Source: Candidatus Electronema sp. (GTDB lineage Bacteria > Desulfobacterota > Desulfobulbia > Desulfobulbales > Desulfobulbaceae). From it: a stretch of DNA of 64,000 bases. Position numbers and translations under genes: made by a program. Positions 27,419-36,708 of the stretch are shown one piece after another. The notes under the pieces are model-generated. The model was not told where the DNA came from. It did no database searches and saw nothing but the letters and a program-made list of their open reading frames with translations. Where the stretch lies: the NCBI GenBank assembly GCA_026645415.1, contig JAPEVH010000006.1, positions 1-64,000 of the forward strand, read 5' to 3'. How positions within the stretch are numbered: position 1 is the stretch's first letter; each line of letters starts with the position of its first letter.

Positions 27419-28346
27419 TGTTGTCGCATTTACACCTCCCTGCCCTCTGCATACCCCGGTTCTGTTTCTGATCTACAAACGCCCGGATACAACTCAACAA
27501 GTATTTGAGGCGATTCGTCAAGCAAAACCGCCGCGTCTTTATGTGGCGGCTGACGGGCCGAAGCTGGATGTTCCCGGAGAAGCGGAAAAGGTTAAGCAGG
27601 TTCGGGAGATTGTATTAAATGGGGTTGATTGGGATTGTGAAGTTAAGACTCTTTTTCGAGATGAAAATCTGGGATGCAAATATGGAGTCAGTGGCGGGAT
27701 TGACTGGTTTTTTGAGAATGAAGAAGAAGGAATTATTTTAGAAGATGATACGTTGCCTAGCCAGAGTTTTTTTTGGTTTTGTCAGGAGTTATTTGAGAAG
27801 TATCGTGATGATAAACGAATTTTTGTTATTTCAGGAGATAACTTTCAAAAAGGACAAGACTGCTCAATATCAAACAGCTATTATTTTTCATGTTTTAACC
27901 ACTGTTGGGGCTGGGCTACCTTTAAAAGGGCTTGGGAACACTTTGATGTTGACATGAAACTATGGCCGGAAATTCGAGAAAAAGGTTGCTTAGAATATGT
28001 TTGGTCGGATAAAAGTGCATTAAAATATTGGACAAATATTTTCCAATCTGCTTATGAAAATAAAGTAGATAGTTGGGCTTATTGCTGGACATTTGCCTGC
28101 TGGCTCCAGAGTGGCCTTACAATACTTCCAAACGTAAATTTGGTGCAAAATATTGGTTTCGGGATAGATGCCACTCATACCACGACGAGCCGTGAAGCAT
28201 CAAAAGCTTATCAATTAACTTATCCCTTGATTCATCCGGAATATATGGTGAGAGATGTGCAGGCAGATAATTTTACTCAACGGACTCAGTTTCGGAAATC
28301 TTTCATGCGGAGAGCTGTAGGAAAGATCAAAAGATGTTTAAAATAA
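27411..28346 (+). CDS. GT-A-type sugar transferase (HlpA-like)
   Basis: 311 aa from the ATG at 27411, preceded by AAAGGAG; the frame upstream lies inside the decarboxylase gene. [21 protein letters not shown] and the acidic ILEDDTLPS motif (EDD in place of DxD) place it with GNT-I-like or HlpA-like glycosyltransferases found in O-antigen loci. W-rich C-terminal half ([18 protein letters not shown]). Donor and acceptor unknown. Overlaps the methyltransferase gene by 13 bp. Confidence 0.75.
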   Translation: MPDVVAFTPPCPLHTPVLFLIYKRPDTTQQVFEAIRQAKPPRLYVAADGPKLDVPGEAEKVKQVREIVLNGVDWDCEVKTLFRDENLGCKYGVSGGIDWFFENEEEGIILEDDTLPSQSFFWFCQELFEKYRDDKRIFVISGDNFQKGQDCSISNSYYFSCFNHCWGWATFKRAWEHFDVDMKLWPEIREKGCLEYVWSDKSALKYWTNIFQSAYENKVDSWAYCWTFACWLQSGLTILPNVNLVQNIGFGIDATHTTTSREASKAYQLTYPLIHPEYMVRDVQADNFTQRTQFRKSFMRRAVGKIKRCLK

Positions 28347-29209
28347 TGGACACGGCAACAGAAAAAAATATTTGGGGTATTAATATCCCACTCTCTATTT
28401 TAGATAGGGATACTGTCAATTACTTGAGAAACTTGCCGCAAGACAGACCTGCTCAAGAATGGCTTCTTCAAGAGATGGATAAGATATGGTATAGCTATAA
28501 ACTTGACAACATGAAACCTCTCTTTTCGCAACCTCTTGATAATTTTTATTCACATCCTGTTTGGTTAGTGAATGGCATTTTTAGTGCAGTTGATCCAGTA
28601 TCAGCATCTCATAGAATAGCAATTGCAAAATACATTAAAGGAAATGATATTAAAAAGATAGCAGATTATGGCGGCGGATTCGGTGAGCTTGCTTTGCAAA
28701 TTTTAAAATATAACTTTCAAGCAAAAGTTTCTATCATAGAACCGTATCCTTCAGAAGTCGGCAAGTATAGAGTATCTAAAATTAATAATATATCATTTTC
28801 AGCCAAACTTGAAAACGACTATCATGCAATAATCGTACAGGATGTGTTGGAGCATGTAGATCAACCTATAGATTTGGCTTATAAAATAGCTAATGCTGCA
28901 AAAGATGGAGGGGTATTAATATTTGCTAATTGTTTTCAGCCAATAATTCAATGTCATCTACCTTCAACATTTCACCTCCGTCACACTTTTTCTTTTGTAA
29001 TGGAAGCAATGGGACTGAAATATATTGGCAGAGTTAATAATTGCCAATACGCACAGGTGTTCAGAAAAACTGATAGACCATTGGATTTACCAAGAGCGAA
29101 GAAAGCGGAACGAGTCTCAAAAATTATTGGTCCAATCCTGAATAAAAGTCGAAGTTTTCTTTCAAGAGTTAAGCATATCGTAATAGATGAGAATTGTTCA
29201 TTTAAATAG
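28334..29209 (+). CDS. Class I SAM-dependent methyltransferase
   Basis: 291 aa. Motif I is IADYGGGFGELALQIL and the acidic strand-2 end is VSIIEPYPSE; VQDVLEHVDQPIDL is motif IV (DVLEH, as in UbiG-like enzymes). Likely methylates a sugar or lipid-linked glycan in the cytoplasm. The first ~90 residues (IWGINIPLSILDRDTVNYL) are an unassigned N-terminal domain. The start may be M1 or M5. Overlaps neighbours on both sides, 22 bp with the next gene. Confidence 0.78.
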   Translation: MFKIMDTATEKNIWGINIPLSILDRDTVNYLRNLPQDRPAQEWLLQEMDKIWYSYKLDNMKPLFSQPLDNFYSHPVWLVNGIFSAVDPVSASHRIAIAKYIKGNDIKKIADYGGGFGELALQILKYNFQAKVSIIEPYPSEVGKYRVSKINNISFSAKLENDYHAIIVQDVLEHVDQPIDLAYKIANAAKDGGVLIFANCFQPIIQCHLPSTFHLRHTFSFVMEAMGLKYIGRVNNCQYAQVFRKTDRPLDLPRAKKAERVSKIIGPILNKSRSFLSRVKHIVIDENCSFK

Positions 29210-30428
29210 TCCTGACATTGCTGGCGGTGCCGCTCGTGCTGCTTATCGCGTGCATCAAGCACTTCTGACTGAGGGCGTGGACAGTAAGATGCTGGTTCAG
29301 AGAAAAAGCTCTGATGATTATACCGTCATTGGCCCTGAGACAAAAATACAAAAGGCATTGGGGCGAATTCGCCCGACACTGGATACGCTCCCTGTACAAT
29401 TTTATAGAAACAGAACCAAAACGTTTTTCAGTCCAAGCTGGCTGCCTTTCAGCCCCATCCTCAAACATATTAACGAGATCAAACCAGACCTTGTACATTT
29501 ACATTGGATAGCGGGCGGCATGATTCGTATTGAGGATATAGCTAAAATAAAATTTCCGATTGTTTGGAGTTTACATGATATGTGGGCCTTGACCGGCGGT
29601 TGCCATTACGACGAAGGCTGTAAAAAATTTGAGACTCGCTGCAAGAGCTGTCCTGTGCTGGGTTCTGATAAAGTTAACGACTTAAGTAATAAAGTTTTCT
29701 ATCGGAAAAAGAAAGTGTTTCAAAAAGTTAAAAGTTTAACAGTCATTGGATTAAGCAGGTGGTTAGCTGATTGCGCCGAACGCAGTGCTTTATTTAAAAA
29801 TAGGTCGGTAGTTAATTTACCTAATCCTATTGATACAGATATATTCGCTCCGGTACCTAAAAAAAATGCTAGAGATATATTAAATCTCCCTCATGATAAG
29901 AAGATAATTTTGTTCGGTGCCATGAATGGAAGCACTGATCCCAGAAAAGGTTTCAACTACCTGTCGTCAGCTTTGCAGAAGTTACATGCTGAAGATATTG
30001 AATTAGTGGTATTCGGAAGCACTGAACCTCGTACCCCAGCGGCTTTTAAACAACCTGTCCGCTACGTTGGACATTTGCATGATGATGTCAGCTTGCGTGT
30101 ACTGTATAGTGCTGCGGATGTAATGGTTGTTCCAAGTTTACAGGAAAATCTATCCAATGCCATTATGGAATCACTGGCTTGCGGTACACCTGTAGTTGCT
30201 TTTAATGTGGGTGGAAATTCAGATCTGATTGAACATAAAAAAACTGGTTACTTGGCTACACCATTTGATACCGATGATTTGGCACAAGGTATTGACTGGA
30301 TTTTACATGCTGAAAATTATCAAGAATTTTGTGAGAATTTAAGAAATAAAGTGCTACAGAATTTTGACAGCAAAGTTGTTGTCAAGAAGTATATTGAACT
30401 GTATAAAAATATTTTAGAAGCCTCGTAA
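29187..30428 (+). CDS. Family 4 glycosyltransferase (WcaL/AmsK type)
   Basis: 413 aa, GT-B. N-terminal [20 protein letters not shown] and [16 protein letters not shown] with an internal Cys group ([12 protein letters not shown]) are typical of colanic acid/amylovoran glycosyltransferases, where a zinc-like Cys cluster is common. Donor-side motif [20 protein letters not shown] contains the E-x7-E pair. The start ATG lies inside the preceding methyltransferase frame. Confidence 0.88.
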   Translation: MRIVHLNSPDIAGGAARAAYRVHQALLTEGVDSKMLVQRKSSDDYTVIGPETKIQKALGRIRPTLDTLPVQFYRNRTKTFFSPSWLPFSPILKHINEIKPDLVHLHWIAGGMIRIEDIAKIKFPIVWSLHDMWALTGGCHYDEGCKKFETRCKSCPVLGSDKVNDLSNKVFYRKKKVFQKVKSLTVIGLSRWLADCAERSALFKNRSVVNLPNPIDTDIFAPVPKKNARDILNLPHDKKIILFGAMNGSTDPRKGFNYLSSALQKLHAEDIELVVFGSTEPRTPAAFKQPVRYVGHLHDDVSLRVLYSAADVMVVPSLQENLSNAIMESLACGTPVVAFNVGGNSDLIEHKKTGYLATPFDTDDLAQGIDWILHAENYQEFCENLRNKVLQNFDSKVVVKKYIELYKNILEAS

Positions 30429-30433
30429 AACCA

Positions 30434-31552
30434 ATGAAAAAAGCCCTCATCACCGGTATCACTGGTCAAGACGGTTCTTATCTCGCAGAGTTTTTGCTGG
30501 AAAAGGGCTATCAAGTTCATGGCATCAAACGCCGGGCATCGGCCTTCAATACCCAGCGGATAGACCATATCTATCAAGATCCGCATGTTGAGCAGCATAA
30601 TTTTGTTCTGCATTATGGTGATTTGACTGATTCATCAAATCTGACTCGAATCATCCAAGAGGTGCAACCAGATGAAGTCTATAATCTTGGTGCGCAGTCT
30701 CATGTGGCGGTGAGTTTTGAATCACCTGAATACACTGCTGATGTTGATGCGATGGGAACGTTGCGACTGCTGGAGGCGATTCGTTTCCTTGGATTGGAAA
30801 AGAAAACCCGCTTTTATCAGGCTTCCACTTCCGAGCTGTTTGGTCTGGTGCAGGAAACACCGCAGCGAGAAAGCACGCCGTTTTATCCGCGCTCACCTTA
30901 CGCTGTAGCCAAACTCTATGCTTACTGGATTACGATCAACTACCGCGAGGCTTATAAGATGTATGCCTGCAACGGTATTCTGTTCAACCATGAGTCACCG
31001 CGCCGGGGTGAGACCTTTGTTACCCGCAAAATAACGAGGGGCTTGGCAAATATTGCGCAAGGATTGGAACGATGCTTGTATATGGGTAACATGGATGCTC
31101 TACGCGACTGGGGTCACGCCAAAGACTATGTACGAATGCAGTGGCTGATGCTGCAACAGGAACGGCCAGAGGATTTTGTCATTGCCACTGGTGTACAGCA
31201 CAGTGTGCGCGATTTTATCCGCTGGTCGGCGCAGGAGTTAGGCATTGAGCTGCGTTTTGAAGGGCAAGGTCTCGACGAACGTGCAAAGGTTGTAAGTATC
31301 TTTGGTGACAACGCTCCTGCGGTGAAAGCAGGCGATGTGCTGGTGCGAGTCGATCCGCGTTATTTCCGTCCAACAGAGGTAGAAACATTATTAGGCGATC
31401 CATGCAGAGCCAAGCAGCTCCTTGGCTGGACACCTGAAATCACTGTGCAGGAGATGTGTGCCGAAATGGTGGCAGAGGACTTGAAAATTGCTCAACGTCA
31501 TGCTTTGCTGAAACAGCATGGTTATGACATGCCAGTCGCCACAGAGAATTAA
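30434..31552 (+). CDS. gmd: GDP-mannose 4,6-dehydratase
   Basis: 372 aa. It converts GDP-mannose to GDP-4-keto-6-deoxymannose, precursor of fucose, rhamnose or perosamine. NADP loop [20 protein letters not shown], the RRAS motif ([17 protein letters not shown]), catalytic STSELFG and Tyr-Lys in [35 protein letters not shown] is the Gmd hallmark. Normal length. 5 bp after the glycosyltransferase stop; base composition is ordinary, unlike the genes that follow. Confidence 0.95.
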   Translation: MKKALITGITGQDGSYLAEFLLEKGYQVHGIKRRASAFNTQRIDHIYQDPHVEQHNFVLHYGDLTDSSNLTRIIQEVQPDEVYNLGAQSHVAVSFESPEYTADVDAMGTLRLLEAIRFLGLEKKTRFYQASTSELFGLVQETPQRESTPFYPRSPYAVAKLYAYWITINYREAYKMYACNGILFNHESPRRGETFVTRKITRGLANIAQGLERCLYMGNMDALRDWGHAKDYVRMQWLMLQQERPEDFVIATGVQHSVRDFIRWSAQELGIELRFEGQGLDERAKVVSIFGDNAPAVKAGDVLVRVDPRYFRPTEVETLLGDPCRAKQLLGWTPEITVQEMCAEMVAEDLKIAQRHALLKQHGYDMPVATEN

Positions 31553-31553
31553 C

Positions 31554-32750
31554 ATGGCTAGACTGTTCCAACACGTTAAGAAAAAAAATCTTAATCTGAG
31601 TTTGTTTTACCAAGTTGTATTGGTATCAATATTGCTCTTTCTAATTTCGCTTGCTTTTTCATTTTCCGATAGTTTTGCTGTTCATTTGAAAATGGAAACA
31701 AGAGTGGTAGCTATTACTGATTTTTTTACATCATTGGCAGTGTTGATACTTGCAGTATATAGAAATAAAGAAAAAATACAAAATATGAAAAAAAATTCTT
31801 TTTTGTATTCAGATATAATAAATAAAAATTCTTTTTTTAGATTTATCATCTTGTTGCTTGCGGTATATTTTTTTTACAAGGCAGTTATCTCTTATCAATT
31901 AATTTTACATGGAGCAAGAAGGGAAGATTTAATTTTTAATTATCGAACAACAGATGGATTATTTATTTTATTTGCAAACAGTATTGTTATATATCTATTT
32001 TCATTTATTATTGTCTTTCCTTTAAAAAAGGATATGGCTATCTTGATTTTATTTTCATTTTTTTTATCTTTGGTTGTTGCTGCTTCCAGATCGCAGATTC
32101 TCGTCGTCATATTTTTGTCGAGTATTTATTTTGTGTTTTCCAATAAAAAGGTAAATGTATTTAAAATAGCAATAATAATATTATTTTTTTTATATGTTTC
32201 GTATCTTATTACAGCGTACTTGCAGAGAAGAAGAATAACATCTGGATTAGGCATGATAACAAAATTGTCGGATACTTTATTTTACTACAGAGCGTATTCA
32301 TTTTATTTAGCAGAATATGTAATATCAGTAATAGATACAGAAAAAATTATGTATCCTTTTTTTGGTTATGCAATAGAAAAAATATCAAGTATTATCGCCC
32401 CTTCTGCGAGATTACAGATAGATTCTGCTTTTGTCACGAATTACCATATGTTAGGCTATAGTGGAGCACCTATGCTTGCAAATGTGCTTTATCCTTGGTG
32501 GGCATGGTTTTTTGGCATTTTTGGCATTTTTGGCATTTTTATTAAAAATTTATTCTTATTTCTTTTTGTAAATTTATTCTTAAATAAAGAATTATTTTTT
32601 TTATCAGTCTGGATGCTTTACGTAATTTTATTTCTATCTCCCATCAAACACCCTTTTTTAACTAGCGGTGATACAGTTTTTTTCCTAGCAGCATTTGGAA
32701 TGGATTTCTTTTTTACATCAAAAATAAAGAATTTAAGAAGCAGAGTATGA
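31554..32750 (+). CDS. O-antigen polymerase-like membrane protein (Wzy)
   Basis: 398 aa from the ATG at 31554, 1 bp after gmd. About ten hydrophobic segments (for example VVLVSILLFLISLAFSF, FIILLLAVYFFYKAV) separated by short loops, plus a larger loop around residues 235-300 with TAYLQRRRITSGLGMI. No family signature, as is usual for Wzy. Assigned from topology and from lying in a cluster with a Wzx-like flippase. Extremely AT-rich. Contains a 9-bp in-frame microrepeat. Confidence 0.65.
   Translation: MARLFQHVKKKNLNLSLFYQVVLVSILLFLISLAFSFSDSFAVHLKMETRVVAITDFFTSLAVLILAVYRNKEKIQNMKKNSFLYSDIINKNSFFRFIILLLAVYFFYKAVISYQLILHGARREDLIFNYRTTDGLFILFANSIVIYLFSFIIVFPLKKDMAILILFSFFLSLVVAASRSQILVVIFLSSIYFVFSNKKVNVFKIAIIILFFLYVSYLITAYLQRRRITSGLGMITKLSDTLFYYRAYSFYLAEYVISVIDTEKIMYPFFGYAIEKISSIIAPSARLQIDSAFVTNYHMLGYSGAPMLANVLYPWWAWFFGIFGIFGIFIKNLFLFLFVNLFLNKELFFLSVWMLYVILFLSPIKHPFLTSGDTVFFLAAFGMDFFFTSKIKNLRSRV
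32509..32535. repeat. Three tandem 9-bp units inside the wzy-like gene
   Basis: TTTTTGGCA is repeated exactly three times in a row, coding for repeated F-G-I in a membrane segment (FFGIFGIFGIF). Copy-number change would add or remove three residues without a frameshift. Confidence 0.8.
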
Positions 32751-33487
32751 TTACAATCGTAACAGTGGGGTTCAAAAATATAGATGAAATAAATAGAACA
32801 TGTGATTCCATAGATAACCAAGAAGGCATTTCTAATATAGAAAATATATTAGTGATTTCAGGGGTAAAAGATGAAGATATCAAATTTATAACAAGAGAGA
32901 AAAAAAAATATTACAGGGAATTTATTATAAACAAAGATAAATCTATTTATCATGCTATGAATATAGGGATAGATACTGCTTGTGGAAATTTTATTTTTTT
33001 CCTTAACGCTGGAGATTGTTTTGCAGAAAAAGATATATTGCGAAAAATTTTTTCATTGATAAAAAAAGAGAAGAAATGCTATTTATTCAGAACAATGCAG
33101 ATATGGAAAAATGATATATATGTACGCCCATCTATTGATAATCTTGATAGTTTATCGGGCAATCCCGCGCATCAGGGTTTTTTTGCTCCTCTTGATGCTA
33201 ATACTCCAAGATTTAAGGAGGAACGTCAAATAGATGCTGATTATATTTGGATGAAGTCATGTATGAATATATATGGATTTCAAATCAGGCCGGAAATCAT
33301 ATCAAGATTTTATCTTGGTGGCGTATCTAACTATCCAACTTTCAATACTATATATAAAAGATTTAAAAATCAAGGTGCTGTATTTGGCGTGAAAGAATTT
33401 ATTAAATTTGCGATCAGAATGTTATTAACTAATAAAAAATATTATAGATTTACCATGCGAATAAAAAATAATGAAAGGATAACTTGA
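32747..33487 (+). CDS. Family 2 glycosyltransferase (WcaE-like)
   Basis: 246 aa, coupled by ATGA to the polymerase gene. GT-A motifs: ITIVTVGFKNIDEIN at the N-terminus, NKDKSIYHAMNIGIDTACG (the DxGxYxAMNxG-type motif of WcaE/colanic transferases) and FFLNAGDCF in the DxD position. RQIDADYIWMKSC is the catalytic-base region. AT-rich. Followed by 158 bp without a gene, suggesting a lost gene or a promoter there. Confidence 0.85.
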   Translation: MITIVTVGFKNIDEINRTCDSIDNQEGISNIENILVISGVKDEDIKFITREKKKYYREFIINKDKSIYHAMNIGIDTACGNFIFFLNAGDCFAEKDILRKIFSLIKKEKKCYLFRTMQIWKNDIYVRPSIDNLDSLSGNPAHQGFFAPLDANTPRFKEERQIDADYIWMKSCMNIYGFQIRPEIISRFYLGGVSNYPTFNTIYKRFKNQGAVFGVKEFIKFAIRMLLTNKKYYRFTMRIKNNERIT

Positions 33488-33645
33488 CGAATATCGCTTA
33501 TCTTATATTAGCTTTTCATTATCGTTGCGAGGGTAATTGATTGATATTGCAAAACTTGATAGTTTCACATGCCGAGTTTTCCGATTTCACGAAAATGTCT
33601 CTTTCTGAACGAATAAACAACAAGTTAAAGTGAATTTTATATCCC

Positions 33646-34398
33646 GTGATCGCTTACGATAAAGTATCCATAATAATTCCAGTTTATAATACGGCACTCT
33701 TTTTGAGAAGAGCTGTAGAATCCGCTCTTAAGCAAAGTTATAGAAATATAGAAATAATTATAGTTAATGATGCCTCAACTGACGACTCTATTTCTATAGC
33801 TAAAGAAATAGAAAAATATGATAACCGTATCTTATTAATTGATCAAAAAGAAAATAAAGGAGTGGCTAATTCAAGAAATATTGGAATTGCAATAGCAACT
33901 GGTTCATATATTTCTTTTTTAGATAGTGACGATTTTTGGCATCAGGAAAAAATAGAAAGGCAATTGGATTTCATGAAAAATAATAATTCTTCAATATCTT
34001 GCACTGGATACAGTGTAATTGATGAGAGAAATAATGTGATAGGAAAATTGATTCCCCCGGTAAAAAGTGATTATTTTGATTTCTTAAAAAGGTGTACTGC
34101 TGGATGTTCAACTGTGATGTATCATGTCGGTAGTATCAAAAAAAGATATTTTCCAGTTTGTGGTCATGAGGATTATGCTCTTTGGTTAAATATATTAAAA
34201 GAAAAATATCAGTTTGATGGCATTCAAAATATTCTTTCCTTCTATACTAAGAGGGAAAAATCTGTAAGTTATAATAAGTTTAAGAATTTAAATTATTTTT
34301 GGTACATATATAGAGTGCAGGAAAAATATTCCTTTTTAAGGAGTATCTTTTTTATAGCTAGGTACAGTTTGTTAAATAGAGGTAAATATAATAAGTAA
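33646..34398 (+). CDS. Family 2 glycosyltransferase
   Basis: 250 aa from a GTG at 33646. Clear GT2 domain: VSIIIPVYNTALFLRRAVES, IIIVNDASTDDSISIA, NKGVANSRNIGIA and the metal site SFLDSDDFW. C-terminal basic and aromatic segment (FWYIYRVQEKYSFLRSIFF). It resembles WbbD or exopolysaccharide transferases, but the sugar cannot be named. Its end overlaps the start of the epimerase-like gene. Confidence 0.9.
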   Translation: MIAYDKVSIIIPVYNTALFLRRAVESALKQSYRNIEIIIVNDASTDDSISIAKEIEKYDNRILLIDQKENKGVANSRNIGIAIATGSYISFLDSDDFWHQEKIERQLDFMKNNNSSISCTGYSVIDERNNVIGKLIPPVKSDYFDFLKRCTAGCSTVMYHVGSIKKRYFPVCGHEDYALWLNILKEKYQFDGIQNILSFYTKREKSVSYNKFKNLNYFWYIYRVQEKYSFLRSIFFIARYSLLNRGKYNK

Positions 34399-35350
34399 AA
34401 TTATTATTACAGGTGCAACAGGCTTTATTGGCAAAGCTCTCTCTTGTCGTCTTGACCAGCAAGGCTGCACTGTTATCGCTGCCGTCCGCCATCCAGCAAA
34501 CACTTTGCCAGAAACTATCCAGCAAATTTCTATAGGAGATATGCTTCCTGACACCGACTGGACATACGCTCTGACCAAGGTGGATAATACAGTCATCCAT
34601 TTAGCCGCCCGTGCTCATATAATGTCTGATACCGCTGCAAATCCGCTCACAGAATTTCGCCTTGTCAATACCGCTGCCACGCTCAATTTTGCCCACCAAG
34701 CTGCTGCCGCAGGAATACGACGTTTCATTTTCATCAGCTCCATAGGTGTAAATGGTAATCAAACGTCAAATATTCCCTTTTCTACTGAAGATACACCAAA
34801 TCCAGTTGAACCATACGCAATTTCCAAACATGAAGCCGAAATTGGTCTGCGGCAAATTGCTCAAGAAACAGGCATGGAAATTGTTATCATCCGCCCTCCT
34901 TTAGTATATGGTGCCAACGCTCCCGGTAATTTTGGACGCTTGCTCAGTATTGCAGCAAAGGGCATCCCTCTGCCGCTCGGCGCAGTTCACAACCAGCGCA
35001 GCTTGGTTGCTCTTGACAATCTCATTGATCTTATAACCGTCTGTATTAATCATACTGCTGCTGCCAATCAAACCTTTCTGGTCAGCGATGGTGAAGATTT
35101 ATCTACTGCGGACTTGCTGAAACGTTTAAGAGCAGCTCTTGGCAGACCAGCCCGTCTGCTGCCTGTGCCTGCGTCTTGGCTCCATAAGGTGGCCTCCTTG
35201 CTGGGCAAAGGTGATATCGCTCAACGTCTGTGCGGCAGCCTCCAAGTGGATATCAGCAAAACCCGCAACCTCCTTGACTGGACACCGCCTGTCAGCGTCG
35301 ATCAAGCACTACGCCAAACCGCGCAGGCGTATCTGCAAAACCAACGCTAA
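34391..35350 (+). CDS. NAD-dependent epimerase/dehydratase (SDR) lacking a standard start codon
   Basis: The frame codes a complete extended SDR of 319 aa, beginning SKIIITGATGFIGKALSCRL (dinucleotide loop), then VIHLAARAHIM, FISSIGVNG, Tyr-x3-Lys in PYAISKHEAE and IRPPLVYGANAPGNFG. The in-frame stop upstream is at 34373, and between it and the glycine loop there is no ATG, GTG or TTG; the first TTG (34505) would remove the whole NAD site. The best candidate start is ATA at 34391, where ATG would be expected, eight bases after AGAGG and overlapping the upstream stop. The closest known type is the WbpK/WbuB-linked 4-epimerase that often precedes the sugar transferase. Start uncertain. Confidence 0.7.
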   Translation: MSKIIITGATGFIGKALSCRLDQQGCTVIAAVRHPANTLPETIQQISIGDMLPDTDWTYALTKVDNTVIHLAARAHIMSDTAANPLTEFRLVNTAATLNFAHQAAAAGIRRFIFISSIGVNGNQTSNIPFSTEDTPNPVEPYAISKHEAEIGLRQIAQETGMEIVIIRPPLVYGANAPGNFGRLLSIAAKGIPLPLGAVHNQRSLVALDNLIDLITVCINHTAAANQTFLVSDGEDLSTADLLKRLRAALGRPARLLPVPASWLHKVASLLGKGDIAQRLCGSLQVDISKTRNLLDWTPPVSVDQALRQTAQAYLQNQR

Positions 35351-35382
35351 TTTGATACACTCCACGCATCACAGGTATCATC

Positions 35383-35832
35383 ATGAATGAAGCCGCCTAT
35401 GACCAAGACCTTTACACATGGTCATTACAACAAGCGCAGCTCCTGCGTGAACGCAAATTTGATCAAGCTGACTGGGAACATATTATTGAGGAAATTGAAG
35501 ACATGAGCAAGTCTGAAAAGCGGGCCTTGCAATCCTTTATAGAAACCTTGCTTATGCACTTGCTGAAATGGCAATACCAACCCGCTTACCAAGGACGCAG
35601 CTGGAAGTTCACCATCATCGATCAACGCAAACGCATTATCGAACATCTGCAAGAAAATCCAGGACTGAAAAACAAATTGCCTGATTTAATCACCAAGGCC
35701 TACGGCTATGCCGTGACAGGTGCAGTACGCGAGACAGGTTTATCCACTGCCCATTTCGCACCAGATTGCCCGTGGACATTTGAAGTATTCATGGATGAGG
35801 CATTCTGGCCTGAATCGGATGTCAATCCGTAA
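35383..35832 (+). CDS. DUF29 family protein
   Basis: 149 aa. Matches DUF29: YDQDLYTWSLQQAQLLRERKFDQADWEHIIEEIEDMSKSEKRA..., a helical family abundant in cyanobacteria and some mobile-rich genomes. LLMHLLKWQYQP and SWKFTIIDQRKRI are the conserved central part. Function unknown; some DUF29 genes behave like toxin-antitoxin or addiction cargo, but no partner is seen here. It interrupts the order of the polysaccharide genes and is probably a passenger. Confidence 0.85.
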   Translation: MNEAAYDQDLYTWSLQQAQLLRERKFDQADWEHIIEEIEDMSKSEKRALQSFIETLLMHLLKWQYQPAYQGRSWKFTIIDQRKRIIEHLQENPGLKNKLPDLITKAYGYAVTGAVRETGLSTAHFAPDCPWTFEVFMDEAFWPESDVNP

Positions 35833-35848
35833 CTATCAAATAAAACGC

Positions 35849-36400
35849 ATGATCCGCCTGCTCGACATCCTGTTTTCCGCCCTCGGTTTAGCCCTCGCCG
35901 CCCCTATCTTGCTACTGCTCACCCTCATCGGCTGGATGGACACTGGCTCACCGTTGTTCCGTCAATCTCGCGTAGGCCGCAAGCAACAGCCCTTCACCTT
36001 GGTCAAGTTTCGCACCATGCGCCTTGGCACCGCTGATGTGGCCACTCATCTTGCTAATGCTTCAGCTATCACTCCGTTTGGCCGATTCCTGCGGCGCACG
36101 AAGTTGGACGAACTGCCGCAGCTCTGGAATGTCCTCAAAGGCGAAATGAGTCTTGTCGGGCCGCGTCCTTGCCTGCCTAAACAGCACGAACTGATTACCG
36201 CCCGGGCCGCTTTAGGTGTTTTTGCCGTTCGTCCCGGCATCACCGGTCTTGCCCAAGTGCAGGAAATTGACATGTCCACTCCTGAAAAACTTGCGCAAAC
36301 CGATGCTGAGATGATCAAAACCATGAATCTATCTCGCTATTTTCAGTATATCGTTCAAACAGTGATGGGCAGCGGCAGAGGGGACCGTGTCAGAACGTAA
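35849..36400 (+). CDS. Initiating sugar transferase (polyprenol-phosphate phosphoglycosyltransferase)
   Basis: 183 aa from ATG 35849 (M-I-R-L-L-D); an ATG at 35819 is also possible. Small monotopic PGT of the PglC/WcaJ-C-terminal type: reentrant helix [19 protein letters not shown], then [40 protein letters not shown] (catalytic DE pair) and LVGPRPCLP. It transfers the first sugar phosphate to undecaprenyl phosphate. With the adjacent epimerase and CapD-type dehydratase it fits the WbpL/WbpM-like start of O-antigen or capsule assembly. Confidence 0.92.
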   Translation: MIRLLDILFSALGLALAAPILLLLTLIGWMDTGSPLFRQSRVGRKQQPFTLVKFRTMRLGTADVATHLANASAITPFGRFLRRTKLDELPQLWNVLKGEMSLVGPRPCLPKQHELITARAALGVFAVRPGITGLAQVQEIDMSTPEKLAQTDAEMIKTMNLSRYFQYIVQTVMGSGRGDRVRT

Positions 36401-36433
36401 CATAACAATCCTTCAGCAGCACAAATACGAAAT

Positions 36434-36708
36434 ATGAACTGGCAAGAAATTTGCGCAAACCCTGCTCTGCAAAATCTACCCTACAAAATGGAGCTGAATC
36501 AGCAGGGGCAAATTATTATGAGTCCAGCAAGTGTAAGGCACGTTCTTGTGCAGGCGAAATGAATCATAAAAAAGAACTGTACTTCGAGAAAGGTGCAGAA
36601 GAATTTTGGCTCTGTGACCTACAAGGAGCAATGAGTTTTTATAATAAAAAAAGCGAACTCAGCAATTCTGAATTAGCAGCCCTGTTTCCTGCCACTCTTG
36701 ACTTTTGA
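36434..36708 (+). pseudogene. Uma2 (DUF820) nuclease pseudogene
   Basis: Frame 2 from the ATG at 36434 gives the Uma2 N-terminus (MNWQEICANPALQNLPYK, GQIIMSPASVRH) and stops at 36562. The C-terminus of the same family (KKELYFEKGAEEFWLCD...FPATLDF) follows in frame 1 up to 36708. The central ~100 codons with the PD-(D/E)xK core are missing, so the gene is dead. It lies between two cluster genes, overlapping the start of the next one. Confidence 0.75.
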
